This document shows positions 23,363 to 30,711 of a DNA stretch of 30,711 nucleotides, piece after piece (within the stretch, counting starts at the first letter, position 1; each line of letters opens with the position of its first letter). Under the pieces are notes generated by a model. The model made no database searches. It saw only the letters and a list, made by a program, of their open reading frames with translations, and was not told the DNA's origin. The position numbers and the translations under genes were made by a program. This DNA comes from CAZNRY01 sp964575675 (GTDB lineage Bacteria > Eisenbacteria > RBG-16-71-46 > CAIMUX01 > VGJL01): contig CAZNRY010000023.1 of NCBI GenBank assembly GCA_964575675.1, forward strand, positions 1-30,711, given 5' to 3'.

Positions 23363-24381
23363 TGCGTGGAATGGTCCCGAAGGTGCTGTTCACCGTTTGG
23401 GTCCTCTCGTGTGCGGCTGCCCCCGTCATCGGTGAGCGAACCGATCCCGGATTTCCGAGCAACCTCGGGGTCCTGAGCCAGCTCGCGGATGATGCTGTTT
23501 CCGCGCTTCTCGACAGCCTCGACATCCGGCCGGGAGAGAAGATCACGGTCGTGTCGGCCGGCTTCAACGAGGGCAACGACTTCATCGCCAGTGCGCTCGC
23601 GCGAGACCTGGCCTTGCGCGGGGTAGAGGTGCGGCTCGCGACCGAGACGCCTGCGCCCCCGCAGGGGTCCGCCTCCTCGGGCGCCCAGCAGGAGGGAGAT
23701 TCGACGGCCGATTCCGCGAGCGTTTCATCCGCAGCGGAAGCGGACAGCGCCGGCGCGGCCGCCGACACCCTCGCGGCCGGTGCGAGCGCGGATTCCACAT
23801 TCGGCTTCCCCCGGCCGACGGGCTCGCCGGACACCTTATCCGCCGGCGAAGGCGCTGGTGGCGAGACGGGGGAGGCCGCGAAGAACGGGGCGGAAGAGAA
23901 GGAAGCCGAGGTGATGAAGCCGGAAGAGGAAGAGAAGGCGGATCAGCAGGAGGGCGCGGGCAGCACGGCGGAGGGCGGGCAACAGGCAGAGCCTACCCCC
24001 GCGCAGCTCGCGCCGACCGTCAAGCCTTACCCTGAAGGGATGGTCCTCGAGTACCGGGTCCTTGAGTTCGGGGTCACCTACCCCATCCTGAAGCGTCGCT
24101 TCCTTCTCTTCGGCGATGCATCGGTCCGGCGCCTCGGCGGCGTCTACCTTGCGGGCAGCCGGATCAGGGGGCCCGAGGGGACTATTCTCAAGGTGGCGAA
24201 GGGGCAAAGCCACGAAGAGGACTACCTATCCTCCCGCGCGCGCGTTCGAGCGGAGGGAGCGAGTTATCCGTTCACCAAACCGGTTGTGCCGCCGGCAAAC
24301 GTCGGCAAGTACTTCGAGCCGGTCGCGGTCGCGGGGATCATCACGAGCCTTGTCTACCTCTTCTACCAGAACCAGAACTGA
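23359..24381 (+). CDS. Exported protein of unknown function with C-terminal hydrophobic anchor
   Basis: I do not recognise this 340-residue protein. It opens with a signal-like stretch (VPKVLFTVWVLSCAAAPVIG). Residues ~35-95 form a folded-looking segment, LSQLADDAVSALLDSLDIRP then GEKITVVSAGFNEGNDFIAS and LARDLALRGVEVRLA, faintly like the FlgO or CsgG/LPP20 type of periplasmic domain. Residues ~95-220 are low-complexity Ala/Gly/Ser/Glu-rich, with an acidic EEKEAEV to EEEEKADQQEG patch. The last ~110 residues are again ordered (YRVLEFGVTYPILKRRFLLF, LGGVYLAGSRI, ILKVAKGQSHEED), ending in FEPVAVAGIITSLVYLFYQ, a likely anchor. It overlaps rimO (ATGA) and precedes bamD by 9 bases, suggesting an envelope role. 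Confidence 0.82.
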   Translation: MMRGMVPKVLFTVWVLSCAAAPVIGERTDPGFPSNLGVLSQLADDAVSALLDSLDIRPGEKITVVSAGFNEGNDFIASALARDLALRGVEVRLATETPAPPQGSASSGAQQEGDSTADSASVSSAAEADSAGAAADTLAAGASADSTFGFPRPTGSPDTLSAGEGAGGETGEAAKNGAEEKEAEVMKPEEEEKADQQEGAGSTAEGGQQAEPTPAQLAPTVKPYPEGMVLEYRVLEFGVTYPILKRRFLLFGDASVRRLGGVYLAGSRIRGPEGTILKVAKGQSHEEDYLSSRARVRAEGASYPFTKPVVPPANVGKYFEPVAVAGIITSLVYLFYQNQN

Positions 24382-24390
24382 GAGGCGACC

Positions 24391-25188
24391 GTGTTGCGCA
24401 ACCTTGTAGCACTATTTCTACTCGCTGCGCTACTTTCCGGCTGCGGAAGCTCAACCCCCGGCATTCAAAAGCTCCCCGGGGATGAGACCGATTTTGCACA
24501 GGCGAAGAAGGTCTACGAGGACGGCGACTACCTCCGGACGGTTGAGCTGCTCACGGCGTACGTCGACGCCCATCCCGGATCGAACCGGCTCGATGAGGCG
24601 CTTCTCATGCTCGGCTTGTCCCACGAACAGACGGGGTCGAACCTCCTGGCGGTCGACGACTTCAATCGTCTGGTTCGCGACTTCCCCCAGAGTCCATTCC
24701 GCGAGGAGGCGGAGTACGAGCGGGCCAACAGCCACTTCCAGGAGTCGCTCGGCCCCGCGCTCGATCCGGAGAACACCGAGACCGCTCTCGACCTCATGAA
24801 GGCCTATCTCCTCAGATACCCTCAGGGCGCATATCGCGAGAAGGCGGAGGCGACGGTCGATCAGTGCCTGGAGAAACTCGCCCTCAAGGCCTATCTGAAC
24901 GCACAAACCTACCTGAGGCTCAAACAGGACCAGGCGGCCCTGATCTATCTGGAGAAGGCGATCGAGACGAAACCCGAGTTCCGGCAGGCGGGGAACGCCC
25001 TCGCCGACGCCGCGCGGGCGCATCTGCGGAGCGGCGAGAAAGACAAGGCCCGGGATGCGTGGGCGAGGCTCTTGACCTTCGCGACGCCCGAGAGGACCCG
25101 GGCGGACCGCGGACTCGCCGCGCTGCGCCGCGAGGCCGAGGGCGAGCTCGAGCGGCTTGGGCCTGGTGGCGGGGAATCCGCGCCTTGA
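24391..25188 (+). CDS. bamD: BamD-type outer-membrane assembly lipoprotein
   Basis: BamD is the essential lipoprotein partner of BamA in inserting outer-membrane barrels. The 265-residue precursor has a lipoprotein signal, LVALFLLAALLSGC, with Cys18 as the lipidated residue. After it come TPR-like repeats characteristic of BamD/YfiO: FAQAKKVYEDGDYLRTVELL, YVDAHPGSNRLDEALLMLGLSHEQ, AVDDFNRLVRDFPQSPFREEAEYE, LDLMKAYLLRYPQGAYREKA, and NAQTYLRLKQDQAALIYLEK. GTG 24391 follows AGAGG by 5 bases. The end overlaps nadD (TTGA). A generic TPR lipoprotein is the alternative, but length and repeat layout favour BamD. Confidence 0.88.
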   Translation: MLRNLVALFLLAALLSGCGSSTPGIQKLPGDETDFAQAKKVYEDGDYLRTVELLTAYVDAHPGSNRLDEALLMLGLSHEQTGSNLLAVDDFNRLVRDFPQSPFREEAEYERANSHFQESLGPALDPENTETALDLMKAYLLRYPQGAYREKAEATVDQCLEKLALKAYLNAQTYLRLKQDQAALIYLEKAIETKPEFRQAGNALADAARAHLRSGEKDKARDAWARLLTFATPERTRADRGLAALRREAEGELERLGPGGGESAP

Positions 25189-25766
25189 AGCGCTGGGGAG
25201 TCCTGGGCGGGAGTTTCGATCCTCTCCACCTCGGGCACCTGTGGATCGCGATCCTCTCCCGGGAGCAGATCGGCCTCGACTCGGTGCTGCTGATTCCCGC
25301 GGCCATTCCTCCTCACAAAGGCAATGGGACCGTCGCGCCCTACGCATTCCGGCTGGAGATGATCCGTCTCGCCGTGGCCTCGCATGCCGGACTCGTCGCG
25401 TCCGACATCGAGGCGGACAGGCACCCCTCCTACACGGTCGATACCCTTCGCCGGCTTCGTGAGCGAATCGCCCCGGAGGACGAGGTTTGGCTCCTGATGG
25501 GAGGCGATTCCCTCGAAGACCTCGCGACTTGGCGCGAGCCAGATGAGATCCTCCGCCTTGCGCACCTTGGGATCTATGGCCGCCCATGCCACCCCGTCCC
25601 CTTGCCGGCTGGGGCTCGCGCCCGCTGGATCACGGGGCCCGAATGCGGCATTTCATCGACCATGATTCGGGAACGGCTCGGAGCCGGCCTGCCGATCAAC
25701 CGCTTCGTTCCCGCGGAGATCGCTCAACTCATCGAGGCCTCCGAGCACTATCGCAAGGGGGGTTGA
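25185..25766 (+). CDS. nadD: Nicotinate-nucleotide adenylyltransferase
   Basis: NadD forms deamido-NAD from nicotinate mononucleotide and ATP. The 193-residue protein has the nucleotidyltransferase signature GVLGGSFDPLHLGHLWIA (HxGH motif), IPAAIPPHKG, SYTVDTLRRLRER, LLMGGDSLEDLATW, and GISSTMIRERLGAGLPINRFVP near the end. TTG 25185 sits in the bamD stop (TTGA) and has a GGCGGGG stretch upstream; no other start fits because the signature begins only eight residues in. polA begins one base after its stop. The family assignment is secure; the rare TTG start is inferred from position. Confidence 0.95.
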   Translation: MKRWGVLGGSFDPLHLGHLWIAILSREQIGLDSVLLIPAAIPPHKGNGTVAPYAFRLEMIRLAVASHAGLVASDIEADRHPSYTVDTLRRLRERIAPEDEVWLLMGGDSLEDLATWREPDEILRLAHLGIYGRPCHPVPLPAGARARWITGPECGISSTMIRERLGAGLPINRFVPAEIAQLIEASEHYRKGG

Positions 25767-25767
25767 G

Positions 25768-28458
25768 GTGCCCGAGCAGATCTACCTCATCGATGGATCC
25801 GCGCTCATCTACCGGTCGCACTACGCGTTCATCAGGAATCCCCGCCTCACCTCTTCGGGCAAGAATGTAAGCGTGGCGTTTGGGTTCGCTCAAACGCTCT
25901 TCAACGTGATCGTCGGACGCGAGGCGCGCTTTGCGGCGATCGTCTTCGACACGGCGGCCCCAACCTTCCGGCATGAGCGCTATGGAGCGTACAAGGCGCA
26001 CCGCCCCCCGATGCCCGAGGAGATGGTCGCGCAGCTTCCGGACGTTCGTTCCCTCGTCGAGGCGACCGGAATCGCGAGGCTCGAGCAAGAGGGGGTGGAG
26101 GCGGATGACATCATTGCGAGTCTGGCCGTGACGCTCGTGGGCCAGGGGCACGAGGCCGTGATCGTTTCCGCCGACAAGGACTTCAACCAACTGGTTTCCG
26201 ATCGGCTGACGCAGTTGGTTCCTCCGCGGGGGGGGGAGCCATACGCGCTGCTGACGCCGGCGGAGGTGAGGGATCGCTGGGGCGTCGATGCTCCGCAGGT
26301 GCTCGACGTTCTCGCGCTCATGGGGGATTCGGTCGACAACGTCCCGGGCGTTCCGGGGATCGGCGAGAAGACGGCGGTGGAGTTGATCAAGCAGTACGGC
26401 GACCTCGACGGGCTGTACGAACGGATCGAGAGCCTTCCGCGGGCTGCGGTTCGCGCGAAGCTTGCCGCCCACAGGGAGGAAGCCTATCTGAGCCGGGAGC
26501 TGATCCGTCTGAAGACCGATCTGTTCCCCGCGACCACGATCGCGTCCTACCCCATCCCCGATTTCCGGCAGAGGGGGGCGCTTCTGGCGCTCCTTCAGGA
26601 GTTCGAGTTCCGTCGTCTGATTGAAACCCTCGGCCTGCAGTCGAAGCAGGATGACTGGGGCGCGCGGTACGAGACGATCGACGACGAGCGGAGGCTGAGG
26701 GAAGTCCTGAGCCGCTTCCCGAGAGAGGGCGCCCCGCTCGCGATCGACACGGAGACCGACTCGCTCGATGCGCGAAGGGCGCGCCCGGTGGGGATCTCCT
26801 TCGCGTGGGAGCCGGGGATCGCCTATTACATCCCGCTCGCGCAGAAGGGGGCAAGAAACGTCCCGCCCGAGGCAGTTTGCGCGGCCTTGCGCCCGCTTCT
26901 TGACGACCAAGGGGTCGAGAAGGTTGGGCAAAACCTCAAGTACGATCTTCACGTCCTCCACACCCTGGGGCTCGACCTGAAGGGTCCGATCTTCGACACG
27001 ATGCTTGCCGCCTATCTGCTCGATCCGGATCGCCCCCGTGATCTGGACTCGATGACGCTGGAGCTCTTGGGCCATCGGAAGATCCCCACGGCGTCTCTCC
27101 TCGGATCGGGGAAGCAGCAGACGACCATGGATCTCGTGCCGGTCGACCGCGTCCGGGACTACGCGGCCGAAGACGCCGACGCGGCGCTGCGCCTGCTCGC
27201 CGTCCTGCTCCCATCGCTGCGCGAGAGGGGGCAGGAGCCCCTACTGCGCGAGATCGAGGCTCCTCTCGTCCCGGTCCTGGTTGCGATGGAACGGGCCGGC
27301 GTGTTCGTGGACGTGTCGCAGTTGGCCGTCTTTGGACGCGAGCTCGAGATCGACTTGGAACGCCAGGCCGAGGAGATCTACCGGCATGCGGGAGCCCGGT
27401 TCAACATCAACTCCCCCGCCCAGCTGGGGGAGGTGCTCTTCGAGCGGCTGAAGCTGCCCAAGGGCAAGAAGACGAAGACCGGCTACTCCACCGATTCGGA
27501 GGTCCTGGAGGAACTGGCCGCGGAACAACCGGTCGCGCGCGCCGTCCTCGAGTACCGGCAGACGGCGAAGCTGAGCTCGACATACGTTGACGCGCTTCCC
27601 CGCCTGGTCGATCCCTCGACGGGGCGCATCCACGCCCAGTTCAATCAGACCGTCGCGGCCACCGGGCGCCTCTCGTCGAGCGATCCGAATTTACAGAACA
27701 TCCCCATCCGGACGCCTCAGGGGCGGAGGATCCGCCGCGCATTCACCGCGCAGGGGCCCGGAGAGATCCTCCTGTCGGCCGACTACTCCCAGATCGAGCT
27801 CCGCCTGCTCGCCCACCTCTCGGGGGACCCCGGACTCACGGCCGCCTTCAACGCCGGCGAGGACATCCATCGCGCGACGGCGGCGCGGATCTTCGAGATT
27901 CCGCCGGAACGGGTCGATTCCGTCATGCGCGGCCGCGCGAAGACGGTCAACTTCGGGGTTCTGTATGGGATGGGACCCATCCGGCTCTCGCGCGAGCTCG
28001 GCATTCCGCTCGCAGAGGCCCGCCGCTTCATCGAGCAGTACTTCTCCAAGATGCCAGGCGTGAAGGCGTACTTGGAAGCGAGCCTTGCCGCTGCGCGCCG
28101 CGACGGTTTCGTCACGACCTTGCTTGGACGGCGCCGCTATCTCCCCGGGCTCAACGCGGCGGACGCCAGGTCCCGGGCACAAGCGGAGCGAGTCGCAGCG
28201 AACACGCCGATCCAGGGGTCCGCCGCCGATCTGATCAAGAAGGCGATGGTCCGCGTGCATCACGACCTATCGGCGCGTCGGCTCGCCACGAAGTTGATCC
28301 TGCAGGTTCACGATGAGCTCCTCCTCGAGGGCCCCGAGCGCGAGAAGGAGGAGGTCGAGCGGATCGTGCGCGGGGCGATGCAGGAGGCGATCCGGATCGA
28401 TGTTCCGCTCGTCGTCGAGATCGGTTCGGGCCGGAGCTGGGACGAAGCTCACAGCTAG
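25768..28458 (+). CDS. polA: DNA polymerase I
   Basis: PolA fills gaps, removes primers and repairs DNA. The 896-residue protein has three domains. The 5' nuclease (about 1-290) shows YLIDGSALIYRSHYAF, EADDIIASLA and GDSVDNVPGVPGIGEKTA. The 3'-5' proofreading domain (~310-490) is apparently active: AIDTETDSL with Asp327 and Glu329, NLKYDLHVL, and YAAEDADAALRL. The polymerase domain (~500-896) has ATGRLSSSDPNLQNIPIRT, ADYSQIELR with Asp672, RAKTVNFGVLYGMG, and HDELL with Asp849. Several bacterial PolA lack proofreading residues; this one keeps them. GTG 25768 lies one base after nadD and has a GGGGGG run upstream. coaE follows. Confidence 0.98.
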   Translation: MPEQIYLIDGSALIYRSHYAFIRNPRLTSSGKNVSVAFGFAQTLFNVIVGREARFAAIVFDTAAPTFRHERYGAYKAHRPPMPEEMVAQLPDVRSLVEATGIARLEQEGVEADDIIASLAVTLVGQGHEAVIVSADKDFNQLVSDRLTQLVPPRGGEPYALLTPAEVRDRWGVDAPQVLDVLALMGDSVDNVPGVPGIGEKTAVELIKQYGDLDGLYERIESLPRAAVRAKLAAHREEAYLSRELIRLKTDLFPATTIASYPIPDFRQRGALLALLQEFEFRRLIETLGLQSKQDDWGARYETIDDERRLREVLSRFPREGAPLAIDTETDSLDARRARPVGISFAWEPGIAYYIPLAQKGARNVPPEAVCAALRPLLDDQGVEKVGQNLKYDLHVLHTLGLDLKGPIFDTMLAAYLLDPDRPRDLDSMTLELLGHRKIPTASLLGSGKQQTTMDLVPVDRVRDYAAEDADAALRLLAVLLPSLRERGQEPLLREIEAPLVPVLVAMERAGVFVDVSQLAVFGRELEIDLERQAEEIYRHAGARFNINSPAQLGEVLFERLKLPKGKKTKTGYSTDSEVLEELAAEQPVARAVLEYRQTAKLSSTYVDALPRLVDPSTGRIHAQFNQTVAATGRLSSSDPNLQNIPIRTPQGRRIRRAFTAQGPGEILLSADYSQIELRLLAHLSGDPGLTAAFNAGEDIHRATAARIFEIPPERVDSVMRGRAKTVNFGVLYGMGPIRLSRELGIPLAEARRFIEQYFSKMPGVKAYLEASLAAARRDGFVTTLLGRRRYLPGLNAADARSRAQAERVAANTPIQGSAADLIKKAMVRVHHDLSARRLATKLILQVHDELLLEGPEREKEEVERIVRGAMQEAIRIDVPLVVEIGSGRSWDEAHS

Positions 28459-28473
28459 GAAGGGTGCGCGGGC

Positions 28474-29091
28474 GTGAAGATCGTTGGAATCACAGGAAGG
28501 ATCGGCTCGGGGAAGAGCACCCTGACGCGGTTCCTTGCGGAGCGATTCGGCTGTCCCGTGATCGGGGCCGACGCGCTCGGGCACGATGCGCTGCAGAAGG
28601 ATCTGCGGGTGCGTGCGGCCGTCCTCAGGCGATTCGGCCCCGGCATCCTCGGTTCGGCCGGGGCGATCGACCGGCCGGGACTTGCCGCGATCGTCTTTGC
28701 CGATGCCGGGGCATTGCGCGACCTGAACTCCATAGTCCACCCTTGGATCGTCGATGAGGCCCTCTCCCGGCTCGCCGCCTTGCGGGAGCAGGGGTACGCT
28801 GGTATCGTCCTGATCGATGCCGCCCTGCTCCTCGACTGGGCCGATCGCTTGCCGTGCGATCGCATCGTCATCGTGCGATGCGCCGAGGAGACCGCGATCC
28901 GGCGTCTGATGGGACGCGGGATGACGGAGCAGGAGGCGAGAGAGCGACTCGCAAGCCAAGATTCCGAAGATCGATTCCTCCGGCGCGCTGATCTGGTAGT
29001 CGAGAACGACGGGAGCGAAAGCGAGCTTGAAGATCAGGCGCCGCGTATCTGGGAATTCCTGAGCGCCGAGCGGAAGGAGAAGAGCCGATGA
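28474..29091 (+). CDS. coaE: Dephospho-CoA kinase
   Basis: CoaE phosphorylates dephospho-CoA in the last step of coenzyme A synthesis. The 205-residue protein shows P-loop GITGRIGSGKST, VIGADALGHDAL, LNSIVHPWIVDEAL, IDAALLLDWADRLPCDRIVIV, and a basic lid, RRLMGRGMTEQEARERLASQ. Canonical GLTGGIGSGKS is slightly altered, with Arg for Gly in the loop. GTG 28474 lies 15 bases after polA. Its stop TGA at 29089-29091 overlaps the prfB start. polA-coaE is a frequent neighbour pair. Confidence 0.95.
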   Translation: MKIVGITGRIGSGKSTLTRFLAERFGCPVIGADALGHDALQKDLRVRAAVLRRFGPGILGSAGAIDRPGLAAIVFADAGALRDLNSIVHPWIVDEALSRLAALREQGYAGIVLIDAALLLDWADRLPCDRIVIVRCAEETAIRRLMGRGMTEQEARERLASQDSEDRFLRRADLVVENDGSESELEDQAPRIWEFLSAERKEKSR

Positions 29092-30222
29092 CCGTCGATG
29101 CCCGCCAGATCCTCGAGGAAAGCCGCCTCAAGCTCGAACACCTCCGGAGCTTTCTTTGATCTGGATGGCAAGCAGGCGGAGATCGCCCGCCTCGATGAGG
29201 CGATGGGCGATGCCGGATTCTGGGATCGGCCGGCCGAGGCGCGTGAGCGCTTTCAGCGGCTGAAATCCTCCCGAAGCCAGGTCGTCCGCTGGGAAGAGTT
29301 TCGCAAGACCTGCGATGATCTGCAGGCGATGATCGAACTCTGCGAAGAGCTGGACGATCCGGAAGCGCACTCGGAGGCGGATCAGATCGCACGCCGACTC
29401 ACTAAGGATCTCTCGAGCTTCGAGCTGACCTCTTTCTTCTCGGGCGAGCTCGACGGCCACGACGCGGTGCTCTCGATTCATCCCGGCGCGGGCGGAACCG
29501 AGAGCCAAGACTGGGCCGAGATGCTGCTGCGGATGTACCTGCGTTGGGCGGAGGAGAACGGCTTCAAGGTCTCGCTCCTCGACTACCAGGAGGGGGAGGA
29601 GGCGGGGATCAAGGACGCCACCCTGGAGATCCAGGGCGAGTACGCGTACGGCTATCTGCTGTCGGAGAGCGGGGTTCACCGGCTGGTTCGAATATCTCCC
29701 TTCGACGCGGCGAAGCGCCGCCATACGTCCTTCGCCTCGATCTTCCTGCTGCCGCAGGTCGACGAGATGACCGACGTCGAGATCCGGGACGAGGATCTGC
29801 GCGTCGATACCTTCCGGGCCAGCGGCGCGGGCGGGCAGCACGTCAACAAGACCGATTCCGCCGTCCGCATCACCCACCTCGCGACGGGGCTCGTCGTTCA
29901 GTCGCAAGCAGAGCGTTCCCAGCATCGCAATCGCGAGCACGCGATGCGGATTCTCCGGGCGCGCCTCTTTCACCATTACCGTGAGGAAGAGCGGAAGAAG
30001 CTCGACCACCTCGAGGACGGAAAGCGTGACATCGCCTTCGGTAGCCAGATCCGCTCCTACGTTTTCCACCCCTACACCATGGTGAAGGACCACCGGACCG
30101 ACCACGAGACATCCGACGTGCAGGCGGTGATGAACGGCGACCTCAATCCATTCATCGACCATTGGCTCCGGACTCGATCGCGGCCGCTCAATCGCAACAG
30201 CCGCGGCGAACCGACGAGCTAG
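29088..30222 (+). CDS. prfB: Peptide chain release factor 2, with programmed +1 frameshift
   Basis: RF2 releases finished peptides at UGA and UAA codons. The gene reads ATG 29088 (ATGA overlap with coaE) for 23 codons to CTT 29154-29156, meets an in-frame TGA at 29157-29159, and resumes one base later at 29158 for 354 codons, joining 29088-29156 with 29158-30222 into 377 residues. Downstream it shows all RF2 marks: SPFDAAKRRHTSF with the stop-codon-reading Ser203-Pro204-Phe205 and GAGGQHVNKTDSAVRITH with the catalytic GGQ (248-250). E. coli RF2 has 365 residues with SPF at 205 and GGQ at 250, so spacing is conserved. Calls starting after the stop, such as one at 29098, would miss the N-terminus. 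Confidence 0.96.
29146..29160 (+). promoter_or_regulatory. prfB autoregulatory +1 frameshift site
   Basis: GGAG at 29146-29149 acts as the internal ribosome-binding element, four bases before CTT (E. coli spacing is three). CTT TGA then forms the slippery pair: the ribosome slips from CTT to TTT and reads GAT next. The base after TGA is T, not the C found in most prfB sites. Low RF2 slows termination and favours frameshifting, giving feedback control. Read directly from the sequence; mechanism is established for prfB. Confidence 0.93.
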
Positions 30223-30232
30223 GAGAGAATCC

Positions 30233-30711
30233 TTGAATCCACACATCTTCCGTGAGTACGACATCCGGGGGGTTGCCGAGAGGGACTTGACCGATGCCGT
30301 CGCCTACGACGTCGCGCGAGCCTTCGGCAGCCGCCTGCGCGCCGCAGGCGCCGCAACGTGCGTTCTGGGTTGGGACGTCCGGGAAAGCTCGCCCCGCCTA
30401 ATGGAGAGCTTCGGGCGCGGACTCCTCGCGACGGGGCTCGAGGTCACGAGGATCGGGATCGTTCCGACCCCCGTTCTTTACTACGCGATCCATCAAGAGA
30501 ACGCCGGGGGAGGGGCGATGATCACCGGCAGCCACAATCCTCCCGACCAGAACGGATTCAAGCTCTGTCTCGGGACCTCTTCCCTGTACGGCGACGAGAT
30601 CCGGGCCTTGGCGAAACGGATCGAAGGGCAGGACTTCTTCGAGGGCCTTGGATCCGCGAGGGACGTCGAAGTCCTTCCCGCCTACCAGGAGATGGTTCTC
30701 TCGAAATGCAC
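30233..30711 (+). CDS. Phosphomannomutase/phosphoglucomutase, 5' part (continues beyond window)
   Basis: This enzyme family moves phosphate between C6 and C1 of mannose or glucose. The visible 159 residues begin NPHIFREYDIRGVAERDL, the family opening, and contain GWDVRESSPRL, GIVPTPVLYYAIH, and AMITGSHNPPDQNGFKL with the predicted phosphoserine Ser100. TTG 30233 follows AGGAGAG (30221-30227) at normal spacing, 10 bases after prfB. The gene runs off the right edge. It would make the sugar-1-phosphate used by nucleotidyltransferases such as the one at 15467. AlgC/ManB-type is likely; GlmM is less likely given the TGSHNP sequence and the opening motif. Confidence 0.93.
   Translation, partial: MNPHIFREYDIRGVAERDLTDAVAYDVARAFGSRLRAAGAATCVLGWDVRESSPRLMESFGRGLLATGLEVTRIGIVPTPVLYYAIHQENAGGGAMITGSHNPPDQNGFKLCLGTSSLYGDEIRALAKRIEGQDFFEGLGSARDVEVLPAYQEMVLSKC

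Noticed and set aside
29098..29157. A GTG/ATG-type start for prfB in the downstream frame (29098)
   Set aside because: It ignores the conserved CTT-TGA frameshift site and the ATGA-coupled start at 29088; its first residues are not RF2-like.

Overview
The window is a 30.7 kb, high-GC stretch from a diderm (outer-membrane-bearing) bacterium. Every recognisable gene lies on the + strand, and most neighbours are separated by a few bases or share bases (ATGA, GTGA or TTGA stop/start overlaps). GTG and TTG starts are common. A 10-base run of N inside kdsD marks an assembly or scaffolding gap, so this is probably a draft or metagenome assembly. Genes for KDO synthesis, LPS export, lipoprotein sorting and outer-membrane protein assembly (kdsA, kdsD, lptC, lptB, lolA, bamD) show an LPS-type envelope. 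The combination of rpoN-hpf-hprK with a mannose-family PTS, a GH57 enzyme and an archaeal-type sugar-phosphate isomerase fits an uncultured FCB-group or deltaproteobacterium-like lineage, perhaps Candidatus Eisenbacteria. That placement is inference; no marker here settles it.

Layout. 1-3027: 3' part of pyrG (CTP supply), kdsA of the metal-dependent class, and kdsD interrupted by the N gap. 3028-3358: the wreck of an LpxL/HtrB-type lipid A acyltransferase, broken by a shift at a G run and cut off by the start of lptC. 3345-6787: lptC, lptB, rpoN and long-form hpf, resembling the classical kdsD-kdsC-lptC-lptA-lptB-rpoN-hpf cluster but without kdsC and lptA. 6831-16468: a small Arg-rich leader ORF, hprK, then a complete mannose-family phosphotransferase set (EIIA, EIIB, EIIC, EIID, HPr, EI) with a GH57 alpha-glucan enzyme between EIIB and EIIC, followed by a bifunctional phosphoglucose/phosphomannose isomerase and a sugar-1-phosphate nucleotidyltransferase. 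16469-19113: a 184-base structured leader, metK and ahcY (the SAM cycle). 19124-25188: ftsK, lolA, rimO, an unknown exported protein and bamD. 25185-30711: nadD, polA, coaE, prfB with its programmed +1 frameshift, and the start of a phosphomannomutase/phosphoglucomutase.

How the parts fit. The PTS block could import and phosphorylate a hexose and sense energy state: HprK would phosphorylate HPr on Ser46, EI on His15. The GH57 enzyme would remodel alpha-glucans, and PGI/PMI, the nucleotidyltransferase and the mutase at the right edge would turn sugar phosphates into nucleotide sugars for the envelope. The rest is conserved housekeeping. I found no mobile element, CRISPR array, rRNA or tRNA. 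The least ordinary features are the GH57 gene embedded in the PTS operon, the decayed acyltransferase with missing lptA and kdsC, the possible leader ORF before hprK, the unassigned metK leader and the unknown exported protein.
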